This document shows positions 32,754 through 35,683 of a stretch of DNA of 35,683 nucleotides, piece by piece. The stretch covers positions 1 to 35,683 of the forward strand of contig JAUWJD010000039.1 of assembly GCA_030607875.1 (NCBI GenBank), in the 5' to 3' direction. The notes beneath the pieces were generated by a model. The model was not told the origin of the DNA, did no database searches, and saw nothing but the letters and a program-made list of their open reading frames with translations. Source of the stretch: Chloroflexota bacterium (GTDB taxonomy: Bacteria > Chloroflexota > Anaerolineae > UBA2200). How positions within the stretch are numbered: the first letter of the stretch is position 1; every line of letters starts with the position of its first letter. The translations under genes were made by a program, and so were the position numbers.

Positions 32754-32782
32754 GAGGCAGGTTCATGAGACGAACCTGCCTC
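32754..32782. other. 11-bp perfect hairpin between the PDZ gene and the ASCH pseudogene
   Basis: GAGGCAGGTTC, loop ATGAGAC, GAACCTGCCTC. It lies 38 bases past the PDZ stop (minus strand) and is followed in that direction only by CCTTTGC, so it is at best a weak terminator. It could also be what remains of a leader structure of the ASCH gene. Confidence 0.6.
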
Positions 32783-32819
32783 ATGCTTTGACTGACTTGC
32801 CTGCGTCAAGGCCCCACGC

Positions 32820-33311
32820 TCAGTCTGGGCTAGGCGGCTCCATTCTCATTGGGGGCACCTGGTAGAACACACCCAAATAGGCGACCCTTCTATCTTCAGG
32901 ATGCTCTGCCAGTCTGACTCTCACTGTCCGCTCTTGGCCTCGGCTCCATAGAGCGATCATGACCCTGTCCCCAGGTTGGTATCTGCGGATGAGCCTCTCT
33001 AACGTATTCTCTTCGTGAACGCGCACGTCGTCCACCGCGATGATCAGGTCGCCGGGCCGGATGCCCGCTCGGTCGGCAGGACTGTCATCAACGATCTCTG
33101 TCACCAAGGCCCCGCCTGTCCTGGGCACGATGGGTTCGCGCCGCCATTCCGGAAGTGGCTGCTCGGTTATCCGCGTGCTCGCTGCTTTGCGTCCTGCGCA
33201 GTAACCGACAACTCCACCAGCGAATGCGCCAAGGCAGGTGCTGAGCAGGATGGCCAGCAGGCCAACTGCGACGATCACAATCACAATGTGCAATCGTTTG
33301 TCTTGTTCCAT
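32820..33311 (-). CDS. Membrane-anchored PDZ-domain protein (163 aa)
   Basis: One N-terminal membrane helix (about 8-38, IVIVIVAVGLLAILLSTCLG then GGVVGYCAG) is followed by a single PDZ domain: VTEIVDDSPADRAGIRPGDL, IIAVDDVRVHEENTLERLI and GDRVMIALWSRGQERTVRV. There is no protease domain, so it is not a DegP homologue in the strict sense; it could recruit C-terminal peptides of envelope proteins. ATG 33311 has GGAGAGGAGAAAAAACCC upstream. It follows the zinc-ribbon gene by 77 bases and is probably in its transcript. Confidence 0.8.
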   Translation of the reverse strand: MEQDKRLHIVIVIVAVGLLAILLSTCLGAFAGGVVGYCAGRKAASTRITEQPLPEWRREPIVPRTGGALVTEIVDDSPADRAGIRPGDLIIAVDDVRVHEENTLERLIRRYQPGDRVMIALWSRGQERTVRVRLAEHPEDRRVAYLGVFYQVPPMRMEPPSPD

Positions 33312-33388
33312 GGGTTTTTTCTCCTCTCCACAATCTTTTTGGTCTGCCACTGCGGATGCAGGGCCGTGGTTGAGATGACAAGGTATTC

Positions 33389-34102
33389 TCACTGCTCCAC
33401 AAAGTCAACGCGCTGGTAGCAGCCACCCGTGGCCTCAACCTCAAAACCCTGCGGTGAAAACGGAACCGGTTTACCGTCCACAATCAGTTCGACGAACTGG
33501 ACCTTCTGACCTACTTCCAGCGTCCATTCGTACCATCCTTCCGGGTTCGCTGTGGCTGGATTCGCGGCTGATTGCCATTCGTAGCCGTTAATGGTGATCC
33601 TGACTTTGGCGCCAGGAATGACCCTGCCATTCTTGTCAAAGATCTGGCCCTTGACAGAACCTAGTGCGAAGCCGTGAGGGATGCACTCCCTGTAAACCAG
33701 TGCGAACGTGCGTGGGCGCGGGGTCGGCTTCTGCGTGGGCGTCGGGGATGGGGATGGAGTTGGGGTGGAAACCTCGGTGGCTGTGGGGGACGGGCTGGGC
33801 ATGGGTGTTGGCGTGGCTGTGGGCTGAGCGGGCACCTTCGTTGGCGAGGCAGTTGGGAGCACAGCAACCTGGGTGGGTTGTACGGTAAAGCTCTGCCAGA
33901 CACGGCCCAGGCGATCGCGTATGGCATATGCCCCTACGCATAGGACAGCTATCGCTAAGAGCAGGCCAAGGAGGGCCATTGCCCGGGGCGAACGGATCCC
34001 ACCTTTTCGCTCCGCTTGGCCTGCTTCTTCCAGAGGTCGGCCACATTTGGCACAGAACTTGCTCTCGTCTGGGTTCCAGGCCCCACAATTGGTGCAATAC
34101 AT
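33389..34102 (-). CDS. Zinc-ribbon, membrane helix, Pro/Thr linker and beta-sandwich protein (237 aa)
   Basis: An N-terminal zinc ribbon (MYCTNCGAWNPDESKFCAKC) is followed by a membrane helix (about 39-60, AMALLGLLLAIAVLCVGAYA). Then comes a ~50-residue Pro/Thr/Ser linker (TATPTPMPSPSPTATEVSTP) and an extracytoplasmic beta domain of the carboxypeptidase-regulatory type (GSVKGQIFDKNGRVIPGAKV, NPEGWYEWTLEVGQKV). This layout, with a cytoplasmic ribbon and a PT-rich spacer, is common in Chloroflexota surface proteins. ATG 34102 is set by AGAAGGAGGGATCTGACC and by the ribbon beginning there; 80 codons upstream are open but cross the promoter. Function unknown. Confidence 0.8.
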   Translation of the reverse strand: MYCTNCGAWNPDESKFCAKCGRPLEEAGQAERKGGIRSPRAMALLGLLLAIAVLCVGAYAIRDRLGRVWQSFTVQPTQVAVLPTASPTKVPAQPTATPTPMPSPSPTATEVSTPTPSPSPTPTQKPTPRPRTFALVYRECIPHGFALGSVKGQIFDKNGRVIPGAKVRITINGYEWQSAANPATANPEGWYEWTLEVGQKVQFVELIVDGKPVPFSPQGFEVEATGGCYQRVDFVEQ

Positions 34103-34178
34103 GGTCAGATCCCTCCTTCTACCTATGCGCCCTACGCCGATCAGCGGAACATGTGTGGCTCTCGCTTGTCCGTGGACA

Positions 34179-34207
34179 ATTATAGCATAGAGGGCTATGC
34201 TGTGCAA
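34179..34207 (-). promoter_or_regulatory. Promoter with a dyad filling its spacer
   Basis: Minus strand: TTGCAC (34207-34202), 17-base spacer, TATAAT (34184-34179) with extended -10 TGC. The spacer is almost entirely the perfect dyad AGCATAG-AGGG-CTATGCT (34184-34201). A repressor or MerR-type spacer-binding regulator would fit this geometry. Leader about 70 bases. Confidence 0.7.
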
Positions 34208-34210
34208 TAG

Positions 34211-34373
34211 ACACTCGCGGAATTGTATGTTCTTTCTGAGCTGCCCATCAAGCCAAGCATTGCCGTCACAGGCTCTGTTGACCAGTTCGGTGAAGTTCAA
34301 GCAATCGGCGGCGTGAACGAAAGTCGAGGGCTTTCTCGACATATGCGACTCGGTTGCAAAGTGTGTTGGTTAG
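34211..34373 (+). pseudogene. Lon-type protease (S16 domain) remnant
   Basis: Frame one reads [20 protein letters not shown] and [17 protein letters not shown], a signature of the Lon peptidase domain just after the catalytic Ser. After GVNE the reading shifts (apparently two bases lost) and continues [16 protein letters not shown] to a stop at 34371-34373. The catalytic Ser, the ATPase and the catalytic Lys region are missing. The bases beyond, 34374-34492, contain nothing that I can support. Confidence 0.75.
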
Positions 34374-34492
34374 TTTTCTTGTGGCAGGATGAGCTACTAC
34401 CGATAGTTGCGGCGAGTGTTGCTCACATACTATCCGTGGCACCGCTAAAGCGGCACGTTGTCGATCAACACAATCTGGACCCGAATCGGAAT

Positions 34493-34521
34493 TTGACAAT
34501 TTGAAGGAAGTATGATAGTAT
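34493..34521 (+). promoter_or_regulatory. rRNA promoter P1
   Basis: TTGACA (34493-34498), 17-base spacer, TAGTAT (34516-34521). The context ATTTGACAATT is identical to that at P2. Confidence 0.65.
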
Positions 34522-34678
34522 TCAGTCAGTGAGAGTCAGATAGATTTCATTCGCCTGCGGCGAGAAGATCCAACAACTGAAAGGGCAAGAGGGAAGGCGG
34601 CATTGGAGGCGGCGATGGCCTTTTGCCCGAGCCGGTGTGAGCATCTAACGCGTCGGTTTTTTGGTGGTTGTGGGCGAT

Positions 34679-34707
34679 TTGACAATTCTGCGTTTGTCTG
34701 CTATACT
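34679..34707 (+). promoter_or_regulatory. rRNA promoter P2
   Basis: TTGACA (34679-34684), 17-base spacer, TATACT (34702-34707). Predicted start about 34714, leaving a leader of roughly 94 bases before mature 16S. Between P1 and P2, GGGCAA and TTGCCC can pair around a purine-rich loop, but no clear terminator or tRNA is present. Confidence 0.85.
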
Positions 34708-34807
34708 TAGTTGCTGAAGTGGCACCTTAACAACTGAAGAGTGATAGGAAAGTTACGTGAAATTTTGGGCCAACGTCAGTTCAAACTGTGGTTTCGACCA
34801 CATAAAC

Positions 34808-35683
<876 letters not shown>

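Noticed and set aside
34650-34670. GGTTTTTTGG between the rRNA promoters as an intrinsic terminator
   Set aside because: The sequence before it forms only a weak three-base stem; T-run alone is not enough.

Overview
The window looks like a chromosomal segment of a Chloroflexota bacterium (Anaerolineae/Caldilineae-like). The strongest evidence is the partial 16S rRNA gene at the right edge, whose signature stretches (GGTAAAACGTAGG in the 530 region, GATGAACGCTAGCGGCG at the 5' end) fit that phylum. An archaeal-type S-adenosylmethionine synthetase, many GTG starts, strong GGAGG ribosome binding sites and standard TTGACA/TATAAT promoters are consistent with it. No strain or species can be named from sequence alone.

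Layout. (1) 1-126: the end of an IS3-like insertion sequence running off the left edge. (2) 164-4408, minus strand: a compact operon with one near-consensus promoter. It encodes a DUF2089 zinc-ribbon/HTH protein, a DUF4097 beta-repeat protein (YvlB-like), a GNAT acetyltransferase, two paralogous small acidic proteins (one membrane-anchored) and a YvlD-like four-helix membrane protein. Four of the six carry the same ~25-residue helical hairpin (SHOCT-like). It resembles the Bacillus yvl envelope-stress genes but has a different composition, and is my best candidate for an under-described system. (3) 4409-5490: gene-poor, with a decayed histidine-kinase 3' end and a TGTCAT-type repeat. (4) 5491-13892: assorted genes including a zinc-ribbon membrane protein, a SEC-C protein with a suspicious in-frame 3' extension, a large lipoprotein, a cyclophilin-like protein, peptide deformylase, an HD hydrolase, a DUF1848 protein, a Nudix hydrolase and YchF. 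(5) 13924-20287: promoter, SAM-I riboswitch and intrinsic terminator, then mtnA, a short MetE-like methionine synthase, a PfkB kinase, archaeal-type metK and ahcY. This is nearly a complete SAM/methyl cycle under SAM feedback. (6) 20544-27801: nucleotide-sugar and envelope genes, namely rmd and gmd (GDP-rhamnose pathway), a methyltransferase, membrane proteins, a GT2 glycosyltransferase and a DegT aminotransferase. (7) 28677/28777: tlyA and a UbiA-family phosphoribosyltransferase gene diverge from two promoters whose -35 boxes form one 13-bp palindrome. (8) 29690-34373: der, a class II aldolase homologue, a PDZ protein and a zinc-ribbon/PT-linker protein, mixed with three decayed genes (C45-like peptidase, ASCH protein, Lon-type protease). 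(9) 34493-35683: two rRNA promoters and the first ~876 nt of 16S rRNA.

A mosaic family of intergenic repeats (copies near 1005, 8830, 11913, 12555, 15300, 20380, 22642) threads through the window. It usually ends just upstream of a start codon and in several cases appears to supply the ribosome binding site. In front of rmd it may have left the gene with a CTG start codon. No tRNA gene or CRISPR array was seen.
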